Shown one piece after another: positions 46,334 through 56,469 of a stretch of DNA of 64,000 nucleotides. Within the stretch, counting starts at the first letter, position 1. Each line of letters opens with the position of its first letter. A program made the position numbers and the translations under genes. Source of the stretch: Xenoacremonium recifei (taxonomy: Eukaryota; Ascomycota; Sordariomycetes; Hypocreales; Nectriaceae); the NCBI GenBank assembly GCA_012184525.1, contig WOFQ01000036.1, positions 248,001 to 312,000 of the forward strand. Direction: 5' to 3'. Under the pieces are notes generated by a model, which did not search any database, was not told the origin of the DNA, and saw nothing but the letters and a program-made list of their open reading frames with translations.

Positions 46334-47248
46334 TCAGTTGCCCTTTGCCTTTTCCAGCCAGATCGTGGACTCGATACCCGTGGAGCCCAATGGGCGCTTC
46401 TCGCCGCCGGGGCCATCGGACTTGACGGCTATGACAAGATCGGAAAAGCCAATCCCTCTCTCTTGCATGCGCTTGATGTCATGTTCCGTCTCGGCAGCAC
46501 GCACTACCACTGTAGAACGAGAAGATCCCTGGGGCACACCGATGTCGAGGATGTGCGAGTTTTGGCCGGCGGCAGGCTCGATCTTGGAGCCCAGAATCTT
46601 GGAATAGACGCGGGCATATTCGGTCTGCAGGAGCTTGGGGACGAGGATCTCGCAGGCCGCGATGCCAATGGCGCCGCAAGGATGCGTCGTCTTCTTCTCG
46701 TCTTGGCTTGGGACCCTGTCGGTTCGCGGGGTGACATCGTGGCAGAAGAACGGGACGTCGATCCTGCCGGTGGCGTAGAGCTCTTGGCCGGGCGTCTTGT
46801 CACCCTTGGAGAACTCGGGGCGGGTGACCTTCCACTTGATCTCCACGCCGTCAGCCTTCTTGCGTGATCCCGCAATCGGCGTGCCGAACTTGACGCCAAG
46901 ACCGGCATCTTTCTCGGGCCCCTCGGACAATCGTTCGTTGACCGTCCCTACCGATTCCTCGGCGGAGTGGGTCGTATCGGTGATTGCAAAGTCGATCAGT
47001 CCCGGGGTTTTGGGGCCCCAGAATCTCATGGGCAAGTTCTCATCGTCCATAGAGGGCGGCGTGTCGTACCAGTTGAAGAACTCCAGGTAGCTGCCATCAG
47101 CGAAGATGACCAACTTGTTGCGAGATGGTTGGCCATCGTGGTAGCCTCCAGGGGTGACGGTGAAGTTGTCGGTGACCCAAGCGGGTAGGTTTTCAAAGAA
47201 GTGAGAATCGACAAGAAGAACGATATGATCTTGCTGTGTGGAGGTCAT
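46334..47248 (-). CDS. Glyoxalase-like domain protein
   Basis: This is an intronless 304-aa protein of the glyoxalase-like (Glyoxalase_3, VOC-related) group. The start DHIVLLVDSHFFENLPAW is the first beta strand and substrate-region pattern of the family. It is followed by GGYHDGQPSRNKLVIFADGSYLEFF, matching the second strand pair with the conserved Gly-Gly-His and a Glu near its end. The C-terminal half is less conserved. VOC-fold proteins carry out metal-dependent isomerisation, dioxygenation or lactoylglutathione-type chemistry. Which applies here is not readable. Confidence 0.82.
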   Translation of the reverse strand: MTSTQQDHIVLLVDSHFFENLPAWVTDNFTVTPGGYHDGQPSRNKLVIFADGSYLEFFNWYDTPPSMDDENLPMRFWGPKTPGLIDFAITDTTHSAEESVGTVNERLSEGPEKDAGLGVKFGTPIAGSRKKADGVEIKWKVTRPEFSKGDKTPGQELYATGRIDVPFFCHDVTPRTDRVPSQDEKKTTHPCGAIGIAACEILVPKLLQTEYARVYSKILGSKIEPAAGQNSHILDIGVPQGSSRSTVVVRAAETEHDIKRMQERGIGFSDLVIAVKSDGPGGEKRPLGSTGIESTIWLEKAKGN

Positions 47249-48053
47249 GGTGCAGGCTGTTTGATTGTAGTTGAATGTGGTTGAACGTGGTTGAATGGGG
47301 TCGATTGTAGTTGATGTGAGGGTAATCTGATTAAGTCTTGGGAAGAGGTTTCGGGAAGCCTATTTAAATAGGACACGGATGGAGAGAGTGTTTGTCTGAT
47401 GCTCCTAGCGAGGATTTTTGCCTGGTTCGAGATGTTTGATCCGTGGTTGCCCAAGACCCAAGAACTTTGGGGAAGATGCGGGCTCAGCCTGCACGTGATT
47501 TGGCTCGGGCACGAATGAAAGATCCCACGCGCTGGGGATGCAGCAAGGACCTTTGTTGTTGTTCGGTGAATAGATGGTTGGGTAAGGAACTTTGCTTTTT
47601 CTCGAACTTGGTTGCCTTGTTGCGGTCGTGCAGCCTTATTCTACAGGCGACAATATCAGAATCCACTCCTCTACCTACTTGTAGTAAGGAAGGTACCCTT
47701 CCAACCAGGCCCTCCTTCCACTCCGCCTCCTTTCCCCACTGAGGCAAGGGTTGAAAGTTCCAGGGCAAAGTTCCCCGCATGCTCGCCAATCGCTGATCGA
47801 GGCGAGGCAAGACAACCAACCACAAGGAATGTTGCTCGCAAGCCTCAAGATTCATTCCCCATGGGAACTTTCAACTATACAGCGCATAGGATGGGGAGCT
47901 TGGAACGAGTGTGACACCATGTACTACAAAAGCGGGAAGCCTGGCTGTAGACGCTTTCTGTCTCCAGTTAAACCATACTGGCATCATTCGACTCGTCTCT
48001 GCCGTACCGTGATAGGTGCCTGAAAACAATACAATATTTGCACGTCCAACACC
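47249..48053. other. Intergenic, no gene seen
   Basis: The stretch holds the promoter of the glyoxalase-like gene and the former promoter of the fructosyl-amine-oxidase pseudogene, which diverge. Just upstream of 47248 is a short run of direct repeats of a TTGAA(C/T)G(T/G)GG-like word (about 47265-47300). Confidence 0.45.
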
Positions 48054-48777
48054 ATGTTGGAATCTCTCAGCCACTCAACTCCAATTATTATTGTTGGCGC
48101 GGGTGTCTTTGGGTTGTCCACGGCCTGGTGGCTCGCCCGTGCAGGTTACCGCAACATTGGGATACCCCGTCACGCATATACGCATGACCGAGGAACAGTA
48201 CCAGCGGTACAAGAACCTGCCCGTGGTCGCCATCACGCGTCGAGGATACTTCTTCCCGCCTAGCGAGGACCGCATCTTCAAGATCTGCAACATGGACATC
48301 ACCATGATCAACCGCGAGCGCTGGGCCGAGCCCGAGTGCGACTGGGGCGTGCGAAGCCTGCCGCGCGACCAGGCGTACCATCCCACAGACACACAGCCAC
48401 GCGTCGCTCGGCAGAAGACGCTCGAGTTTGCTCAGTACATCTTGCCCGAGTTTGGCGACGCCGAGGTGGAGAGCAGTAAGCTGTGCTGGGACGTCGAAAC
48501 GCACGACGACCACTGGATTATAGATTATCATGAATCCGCGCCGGATTCGTTGTTCATCGCGACGGGCGGCAGTGGCTATTCGTTCAAGAACCTCCCCAAT
48601 GTTGGCAAGTACGTCGTGCAGGCGCTGGAGGGAACGTTGGATGCTAAATGGAAGGGTTACTGGCGTTGGCGGCCAGATCGTGTTGGCCAGTTTCCGGAGA
48701 GGGAGCAGAGGAATGCGCGATTCAAGTATGACTTGCGGGACTGTGAGGGATGGAGGCACACTGCTACACAACTATGA
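48054..48777 (+). pseudogene. Fructosyl-amino-acid oxidase-like gene with large internal deletion
   Basis: The start is intact: an ATG opens the FAD-binding motif IIIVGAGVFGLSTAWWLARAGY (about residues 11-32, part shown). Near 48160 the frame changes and the sequence jumps to what is normally residue ~240 of a ~440-aa family member (GYPVTHIRMTEEQ), then runs to a normal-looking end (ATGGSGYSFKNLPNVGKY, WRWRPDR). About 200 residues, including most of the FAD and substrate domain, are missing, and the two parts are in different frames. No intron explains this. The relatives oxidise Amadori products or N-alkylated amino acids. I call it a deletion pseudogene. Confidence 0.8.
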
Positions 48778-50110
48778 TGAGGACGACGATTCGTTGCGTC
48801 ACTTCTTTGGCGTTTCTGCCTGAACAATTTACTAGCACGATAGTACAAGGATTCTTTATTCAGGACTCCTCAGACCATTCAAGATGCTGATTGAGATATT
48901 GTGGGAGTCAGTGACACAGTCTCCCCCTGCACGGCGTCGTGAACGATGGTCGCGCTGGACAGCGATGTTTGATTAGTTCAAGTCATCTCCAAGCCCTTGA
49001 TGAGTAAGTAGACTTAGGACTCAGGCTCGTCATATACACACCGCTAGGGATGCAAATAAGATTTGATCACATAAGCAGAGCTACAGGTTTAGGTGCCCTG
49101 AAATTATAGGCCTAAATGCCCTAAAGCCCTCAGCTTAGGTGCTCTAAATAGCCCATCCCAGGTACCTAAAAGAGGCTCTTAAGGCCTCAACTCAAATTTC
49201 AGTCCGGATTGCTTAATTTGATTAAGCGAAGCGGGTAAGAAAAGGGAATTAGAATGAATGAAATAAAATAGAAAACCCTTTTTCTGTGTCACAGGAATAG
49301 GCTGACGAGGCTGCGTCACATGACATCAATTGATGACAGGCTGGCCCTGAAGACAGCTGAAACACACACACATACACATGTGAGACCGGAAGACTGGTCT
49401 TCCGGTATCTCTGACTGATACGACACACACTTCTAACAACTGACCATTTAATCAAATGCTGATGATCAAAGACCACTCATTTTGTCTCTATTTAACTAGC
49501 CTCTAGTCAGTCATTTAGTTAGAAATCAAGAGCTTTTATTTCCTCTAAGATCAAGAAAGAGGATCCACGTGACAGCTTGCTGTTCCTACCTGCCACAACT
49601 TATTATTTAGATTATTATAATTTATAATACTTTTTAATCCTAAATTATTATAATTCTTAATAATAATATTACTTTTTTAAGGATATATCTAGGAGATATA
49701 AGATAGCTTAAGGATAATCTTAAGACTTAATTCTGGTCGAAGATTGAATCCTTCTGCGACTTAGGATAGAATATATCAATACTAGATAAGCTGAACCTCT
49801 TTCTGCTTCGCTGATAAGGGTGTGGCATAGATACGGGTCCGCTTAGGTTGAATTAACTACAGACTAATTATTTGACCCTGATTATATGCTTAGGGAAAGG
49901 CGCGCGCGTATCAGCAGAGCATTTTGGGGTAGAAGCTTTCAGGATCTAGAGGCAGTCTAAAAATAGTCGGTGGTCATAGGGCGTTTTTAGTCAGGTCTAA
50001 TACAGAATAGGCAAGTTTAGAGCATGTATGTCGTGACGTAGGAAACAGGCTGCATAAGAGTTGCAGCTTGAGAACATCAAAAGAGACCGAGGGCCATAAA
50101 TGGCACGTGA
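48778..50110. other. Gene-free, AT-rich right part of the island
   Basis: No gene is seen. At about 49080-49200 there are repeated CCTAAA/GCCCT-type words. At about 49590-49720 A+T is very high. Composition resembles the left AT-rich block and suggests decayed repeats. Confidence 0.5.
49590..49730. repeat. AT-rich block, probable RIP-degraded sequence
   Basis: TTATTATT and TAATAATA-type words dominate, with no open frame. It mirrors the block at 39170-39410 near the other end of the island. Confidence 0.55.
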
Positions 50111-50460
50111 CACCGCCACACTCAGTCTTAGCCCGCTAAACTCCACGTGCAAGTCTGGCTCAACACTACTGGATTTCTAGCCCACTTCAACTCTGCTACC
50201 CTACACGTTGATTTTAATTGACAGCGTTGGCATAGTATTACTTCCTAACTTCGCATACATACAAGATATCTCCCAAGACCCCGGAAGTAAAAGTCAAGCA
50301 TATTGACATTTCCCTTCATAAGTATCCGCAAACACCTCGTCCTCGCTGTCCTCATCCGTGTCACTCACTTCAACCTCCAAACACTCGTCAATGGTCGCGG
50401 ACTCCGCGCTCTCATCCTCAGCCTCGTCAAACTCCTCTCCCTCAACATAATAGAAGTTGG
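50111..50460. repeat. Direct repeat (right copy), includes a live gene 3' end
   Basis: This is the partner of 38841-39190 in the same orientation. It covers the last ~160 coding bases of the 171-aa membrane-protein gene and ~180 bp of its downstream flank. The coding part is intact here. It has an extra ~19-bp segment near 50180 that the left copy lacks, and the left copy has its own insertion. Confidence 0.8.
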
Positions 50461-50923
50461 AAATTGGCTCAGGGTGATAAGACAGCTTCAGGATCACGAA
50501 GCTGACTGCAGTGATGGGCAGAACCCAAATCACCCAGAACACACCACTCAGTGTGATTTCATACCAGGTTTCTGCCTCGTGCAGAGTAAGAATACCAACG
50601 AAAATCGAAATAGTTGAGACCGCCACTATATTAACATTGTTCACAATCGTTTCCATCAATGTAAATCCTACAACAGTGTCAGTTCTAGAGGCATCGATAC
50701 ATCGCGGAATATGGTTTTCCTACCAATTCGAGGTGTCCGGACGAAATTCATGACCATGGTCATGACCACGATCGCCATCAGGGTGGTGAAAAAGATTGCT
50801 ACATCTCAAATCAGTCCCAGATGCTCATCGTGGGAACCAAACCTTTTGACACTCACCACCGAATAGCTCAATCACCGTGGTGTCCTTTTTGGACAATGTA
50901 AGCCTAGTGTCCATTTCGGCCAT
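50294..50923 (-). CDS. 171-aa three-helix membrane protein with acidic tail, unknown
   Basis: I do not recognise this family. Exons are 50923-50857, 50798-50724 and 50667-50294; introns are 58 and 56 bp with GTGAGT and GTAGGA donors, and the spliced length is whole codons. Three hydrophobic segments lie at about residues 23-44, 55-78 and 88-112, then a strongly acidic Asp/Glu/Ser-rich tail of ~50 residues. The start at MAEMDTRL is preferred; an upstream in-frame ATG would add a long unlikely head. The 3' end was duplicated to 38841-39190, where it has decayed. The gene marks the right edge of the accessory island. Confidence 0.68.
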
Positions 50924-52200
50924 TGTCAAAATTAGTGATGACCAAGAACTAGCTAAGGGTATGTATGACTGGGGACTGAGAAGAGCGGGTTTGAGAACGG
51001 CAAGAGGCTCGTTAGCATTATCTTTAGGATCGTGGGAATCTGGGAGGCCAGGGCATAGAGGGAAGATGCTGCGGGGTGAAGAATCTGGGGCAACAACAAG
51101 ACGACATTGATGGGAAGATGCCCTTAAATAAAGCAACTACTCGGTCCTATTATGAGCCTCCCCCAGCGGGGATACACCCACCCTTGCGGTTTGGACACAG
51201 AGAAGATGAACCTTCTTCGTCAGCCACATCTGTTCCCCCAATACTGGGAATGGTCACATGGAATTGACACCGAAAGAACAAGATATTAACTGGGCAATCG
51301 CGGGATGATCATATATATATAAAGAATATATGGACGCAGCTTCTTTAATAGACTAGAAAAAAAGGATTCTGTGTGATCTGACTGTCATTGTCTTGCGAAA
51401 GTAGAAACGTCATTGATCATGCCCAAAGTCAATTGACAACCCTGACCACAGAATCTGCTTGCAAGAACCTTGGAAAGGACACATAATGATCAACGAGCTC
51501 GGCAATGGCGTTCTGAATTACTAAAATCGCCACGTATTAATGGCGCCGAGTGCTGTTGAGGCCAATAAACAGTTTATCACTGGTCCAGGATCCCGGATGA
51601 TTCCGTTGAGAAGCACATGGTAGGGAGGCTAAGCGCCGGGAACCTTCACATGCTCACGACGAACTGCTTCTACTTCATATCCTATTATACAACACAAGCA
51701 AAGGAGACCTCACGCCATGCCATCGCCTACAGCACCTTGATTAACATGCATGAAAGTGGCGCTCAAAGTTCGCTTGCAGTTTTCCCGCCACTGAGTCTGG
51801 ACCCCAATGTGTATGGTACATGGAATATCGTCGAGAAGAAATTACATAATAAAGCGAATTCGAACAGATTTCCATGCGTGGATTACATGGAATCTCGTCA
51901 GAAAGAATGTATGTATAAACTGAATTCGACCGGAATTCTATCTAGATACTGTCCATACGTAGACATTAGCGCCACCAAGACTTCGCCCGTTCTTGTGATC
52001 TCCGAATCCCCTCCCGCCAAAAAAACCATCTATGGTACCATAGGCGTAATAAACATACATGATTCAACTAGGGGGTATAATAACAACAAACATTACATCA
52101 AGGTCCCTTTTTTTTCTCTCTAGAAATAGAATGTACCGAGTCGCGCCTCGCCGGAATGAATATAATAAAAGAAATTGTGTGCGTATGTCGAAGGCCCGTT
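50924..52200. other. Intergenic, no supported gene
   Basis: A 168-codon frame at 51617-52123 has no motif, uses unlikely codons and ends in an AT-rich area; I do not call it. The stretch holds the promoter of the three-helix gene and the 3' flank of the Erf2 gene. Confidence 0.45.
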
Positions 52201-54234
52201 CTACTGGGCGTTCTCGTTTCGTAGCGTCACCGGGCCCTGGAAGCCCTGGCTGGGTGGATTCACACTGCGCAGCTCCAGGCCTTGGGAGGGGCTTCGAGGG
52301 CGTTGTGACTTGTGAATGCCCAGCCGTTGATCACCCTCATAGTACTGGGTCTTGAATTGATAGTATGACGGCTGTCGTGGGCGGCAGAGCACAGCAATGA
52401 GGTTCTTAATGACGCTGGCCTGGCTAAACGCCCTGAAACGTTCCGTCTTGATGAACTTGTGTGAGTTCATGTACTCTCTCGTAGTTTCGCCGCGGGCCAT
52501 GAGGAAGACGTGATAGCCCATCAAGGCCGCGGGATACAGAAAGGCGATGAACCCGTATATGACGAGGGCGAACGGGACACGGAAGTGGTCAATGGCGTGT
52601 CCGAAGGAAGTACCCTCGCGCTTTCGGTAGACCAGAATTTGCGTAAGACTGGTACCTATCAGGTAGAGTGCAAGGAGCGTGGCAGCTGAGACAAAGGTGA
52701 AGAAATATCGGTAGTTGCGTTTCCCGACACAGTTGTTGAGCCAAACACAGTGGTGGTCATGAGTTTCGATGCAGTTATCGCAGAGGCGGCAGTGATGCGC
52801 ACGCGGAGGCCGCCAAATGTTGCAGGTTCGGCAGTGCTTAACGGGAACCTCCATCGCAGCCGAATTGGCTTCTGCCGATTTAATCAGGGCCCAGTCCGTC
52901 GTAGGAGGACCCAGTTGCAGAGGATCATTATCATCAGGCGGGGGAAATCGATGGAGATTGCGAGGGAGAATCTGCACGTGTTAGCACGGGCACCGCCATG
53001 TCTGAGACTCGAAGTGAGTGAGTGAGTGAGTGCTTACCCCCGGATCTGACACTGACGCATGGATGAACGATGAGAAGCAGATGTAGGCAAGATAGGCAAA
53101 GACCACGGGAAGGGCGGGAGAAACATGATGCCACAGCCATGGCGCCTCAAAGCCGAAGAAGAGGGCACAAGGAAGTACAACAAAGAATCCTGTTGCGATG
53201 TTGATTGGCCGTTGCTTGGTGTTCATCCAGCGACCGCCCACACAGAAGACCATGTTACCATCGAAGTACTGGTAATTTCGGCCACGTCCCGCCTTGCGAC
53301 CGCCTTGCTCCGTGCTTTGTGTTTGTTTGCGACCCTGAGAGTCGATCGGCCGCAGCTGTGGAGATGATGCCGACGAGGACAATTTCTCAGCACCCTCCGT
53401 GCTACGGTTTTGGCTGGCTTGTCCGTCACTCTTCCCGGGCATCAGAAAGCTGGATCGGAAGGACCGTGGAGACTTGATAGGGCTGGGCATGTTGGCGAGG
53501 TCCTTATAGCTCTTGTCCACCTGGATGTGGAGGTGATTCGACGTCTGCTCTGACTTTCTCTGCAGCGGCCGCATACTGTCAGAGAGGCTCCCAGTCGCAT
53601 AATGACCGGCTTGACTTGGACTGGTGTTTGCCGTGATTCTGTCTAGCGTCTCTTGTTCCGTCATCTCGGTTCCCCGTGACGGTGGCGCCCGCGCATTGTC
53701 GTCAGTGCTCGACGTGCGCTGAACCTGGGCAATCGGATTCGAGATGATGCTCTGCCGCGCCTGGCTTCCACCCACATCCGTCGCATTGTCATCTACAGGC
53801 CGCGTCTGGGAGCTCATCGTTGTTGGACGAGGCGCTCCTCCGCGCTGCGCCTGGAGCTTCTGCGAACTCATAGGCCGGAAGAAGGCGTTGGATGTTAAGG
53901 ACGGTGCATGGCTTCGACTGGTGAGACTGCCTGTTCTCCCGATCGTCGTCGACCCAGCGCCCGTACTTGCGACGCTCCCACGCTTAGCTGCGAGTCCCTT
54001 TCGGAGCTGTTGGCTGGTCCATGCGCCTCTCGACGAGACTCCGGTGCGCGCAGTCCCGGGCCGCGAAGCCATCTCGGCGCTCCTCCCCAAGCTCTGCCGC
54101 TTGATGTCGCGTTCGCCGCCGTCATCGCTGGCAATGTCCGTCATGCGCGACGAGATGATGCTCGGCGGCCCCGGCATATCCGATCGCGGGATCTGCGGCG
54201 CCGGGAAGCCATCGCCATCGCCGCGTGAAGCCAT
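52201..54234 (-). CDS. ERF2: DHHC palmitoyltransferase, Erf2-type
   Basis: This is a 655-aa protein S-acyltransferase. In yeast Erf2 works with Erf4 at the ER to palmitoylate Ras. Exons are 54234-53038 and 52971-52201, with a 66-bp intron in phase 0 that contains a GTGA tandem repeat. A ~330-residue Ser/Thr-rich disordered head precedes two transmembrane helices. The zinc-binding Cys-rich domain reads CRTCNIWRPPRAHHC, then the catalytic THDHHCVW (about 466-473) and NNCVGKRNYRYF. Two more helices follow, with a C-terminal TTRE motif (TTREYMNS) equivalent to the TTxE seen after the fourth helix in DHHC enzymes. Length and layout match filamentous-fungal Erf2. Erf4 is not in the window. Confidence 0.93.
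53014..53032. repeat. GTGA tandem repeat inside the ERF2 intron
   Basis: Nearly five copies of the 4-bp unit lie just inside the donor end of the ERF2 intron (minus strand reads CACT repeats after GTAAGCACT). Copy-number change here would alter intron length only. Confidence 0.8.
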
Positions 54235-55302
54235 GGCCTGTGGTGCTACAGAGTGTCCGTCCTAGTTGTTGCACAAACACGCGTCCTGCTAGACCATGCC
54301 CCGTCCCGTCCCGTTCGGTTCGGCTGGTGGCAGATGCGGATTTCCAAAGGAGAGGATCGAGTCGGTTTAGGTAAGGTAGGTTGTTCAGCGCGAGGTTGTC
54401 ACGTCCGGAGAGGTCGGCAGGGTCGGCACTTGGCCCGGGACTCGAGGCGGGTGCAAGGATGGACGGGTTGGTTTGTCACCGGCCGCAGAATTAGAAGTTA
54501 CGAAGGAGTGTCGTGCACGCGTGTCGTACAGAATTAAAACAAGCCGTATAAGGAACGAAGACGGTGAGAAACGAAGAGAAGAAGGGGCGCGAGGGCGGCA
54601 GCGACTGGGCCAGTGAGGCGGGAGGCGAGTGCTGCTCGTTCCTTTTTTTCGATCGCCGGCTGGTTGCGAGTGACGATATAACTCGTTGCTGGGTTGCTTG
54701 GGCCCCCCATGTCCCCATGTAAGGGGCTAGCAAGGCAATCTTGCACGCTGGGCCGCCTTTCCCAATGAAAGGTGAAGCGTCCTAGCGCCGCCAGGGTCAG
54801 GGTCTTGTTGGTCTTGACTCCCGCAGTCTCATAATCTGGACGCTCAGGACGAGGATGGAGGGAGGGGTCTCGCTCTCGGCGCGTGTAAGTCGATTCACGT
54901 CACTGCAGAAGCTTAATGGGCTGCGACGCGTCTTAGACGACTCGCGGGCGGCTGTCAAAGAGCGTCGGGAATGTGCTTAGTGCTGGCTGGCTGGATTGGG
55001 CTGGGGGATCGTCCTGGCGATGCAATGCGCTGCAGTGGCCCGCTGGTAAGTGGCTTCCAGGAGGAACTGGTCGGCCTCGATTCTCAGGCACCCACGCCTG
55101 AGGCACGCCAGCAGAAAACGTCATTCGATTCGGCAAACGTGATCTGTCACGTGAGTCCAGTCCACCCAGGCATTGGCCAATCGCGTGCTTCGCAAACTGG
55201 GAACCTTCAATCAGTCGCCGAAATCATACGAGAACTTCAAAGCTTCAAACCCGACATCGACCCTCCTCCCATTCCGCACAGCGTCAACGCCCAACCGTCA
55301 CA
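54235..55302. other. Divergent intergenic region, no gene seen
   Basis: The stretch separates ERF2 (minus) and the small mitochondrial protein (plus). It is GC-rich with short chance frames and probably holds both promoters and leaders. Confidence 0.5.
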
Positions 55303-55882
55303 ATGGCTGCCAACGTCACTCGCCGATTCTTCACCACCACCGCCCGCCGTCTTCAGGACGCCCAGAAGGCCGAGCTGAAGAAGGAGACCAAGCGCAACCC
55401 CGAGCTTCTGGTGCGTCATAATACCTCGGGCCTTCCCGGGCTCTGCTCGCCTTGACGACCGACGACAACAAGTTGATGGAGGGCCAATTGCTAATCTGAC
55501 TCGGCGAACTGCAGATTCTCGGCGGTGTCATGGTCGCTGCTCTCGGCGGCGCTGGATTCTACTTCGGTATGCACCCAACATCGCCTGCATTTCTTCAACA
55601 TTGCTCGAGGGAGGAACCCCCATTTCGCTGACTTCGCATCTCACCACTTCAGGCTCTTCGCCCACCAAGTCCACCTCCGAGTCCCCCGTCAACATTGCCA
55701 AGGACGGTATGCCCTGGGAGGGCTCCGGCTCCGGCAAGTACAAGTACCACCCTGGTGGTGACCCGACCAAGGAGCCCAAGGACGCCCCCAGCGCCCTCAA
55801 CGTCGTCGTCGTTCCCAACGTCACTCTCCCCGCCGAGCTTCACGACAAGTACAACAAGTGGGGCAAGGACGGTTACCCCTAA
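55303..55882 (+). CDS. Small mitochondrial membrane protein, unknown
   Basis: I do not recognise the family by name. The protein is 129 aa from exons 55303-55410, 55515-55566 (52 bp) and 55653-55882; introns are 104 and 86 bp. The first ~16 residues (MAANVTRRFFTTTARR) are Arg-rich and amphipathic, a typical mitochondrial targeting sequence. One helix follows (about 37-54, ILGGVMVAALGGAGFYF). The C-terminal ~75 residues are soluble and rich in Pro, Gly and Lys, ending WGKDGYP. The strong codon bias and clean splicing point to a well-expressed core gene, probably an inner-membrane protein facing the intermembrane space. Confidence 0.8.
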
Positions 55883-56469
55883 GGGAGAGGAATTGGCATC
55901 TTTACTGTACAATGAGCAGCTGAATGCATCGTGAGCATAGAGGGAGGGGAGCCGGCGGATTGATGGGGAAGGGACAAGAGGAATGACGGGACCAATCCTC
56001 GATCCCTGTGTAGATAATGGGAGGGCCTCGAGCATTGGATTACCCTCATGTTTGACCTACGGCCCGCCACACAAGAATTTTCTAGCTTTGTGTCTGAATT
56101 GTCGAGTTCATTGTTGTCAGATCGCGGGCAGCCTCGGTATCCAGATTTCGGCGTGACCCGGTCGACCGGGGATGTGACCTGACATTTTTCTGGATCCAAC
56201 CTTTGCACGACGCATTACATTATCAATTGTAGAGCACAAAATCGAGTGGCCTTGATTAAAGATAATTGACGGGTGCTGAATCTCAGTTCTGCCCCCCAAA
56301 ATGTTGCAATTTTAAGAATGCCGAGTAAGTATACCAAACCCTCCCTATCAATGTTTGTAGTCGCGTGGTATCGTAATGTCATAACACCATGCATTTTCGT
56401 GTTTTCAACCAACCGACTCCTCCTTATCCCCATGCACAACAACTCCGGCCATGTATCCAACCACCGTCA
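55883..56469. other. Intergenic between convergent genes
   Basis: The stretch holds the 3' flanks of the mitochondrial protein and phosphoserine phosphatase genes. No gene is seen. Confidence 0.55.

Noticed and set aside
51617..52123. 168-codon plus-strand frame
   Set aside because: Composition unlike the real genes here, runs into poly-T, no motif.
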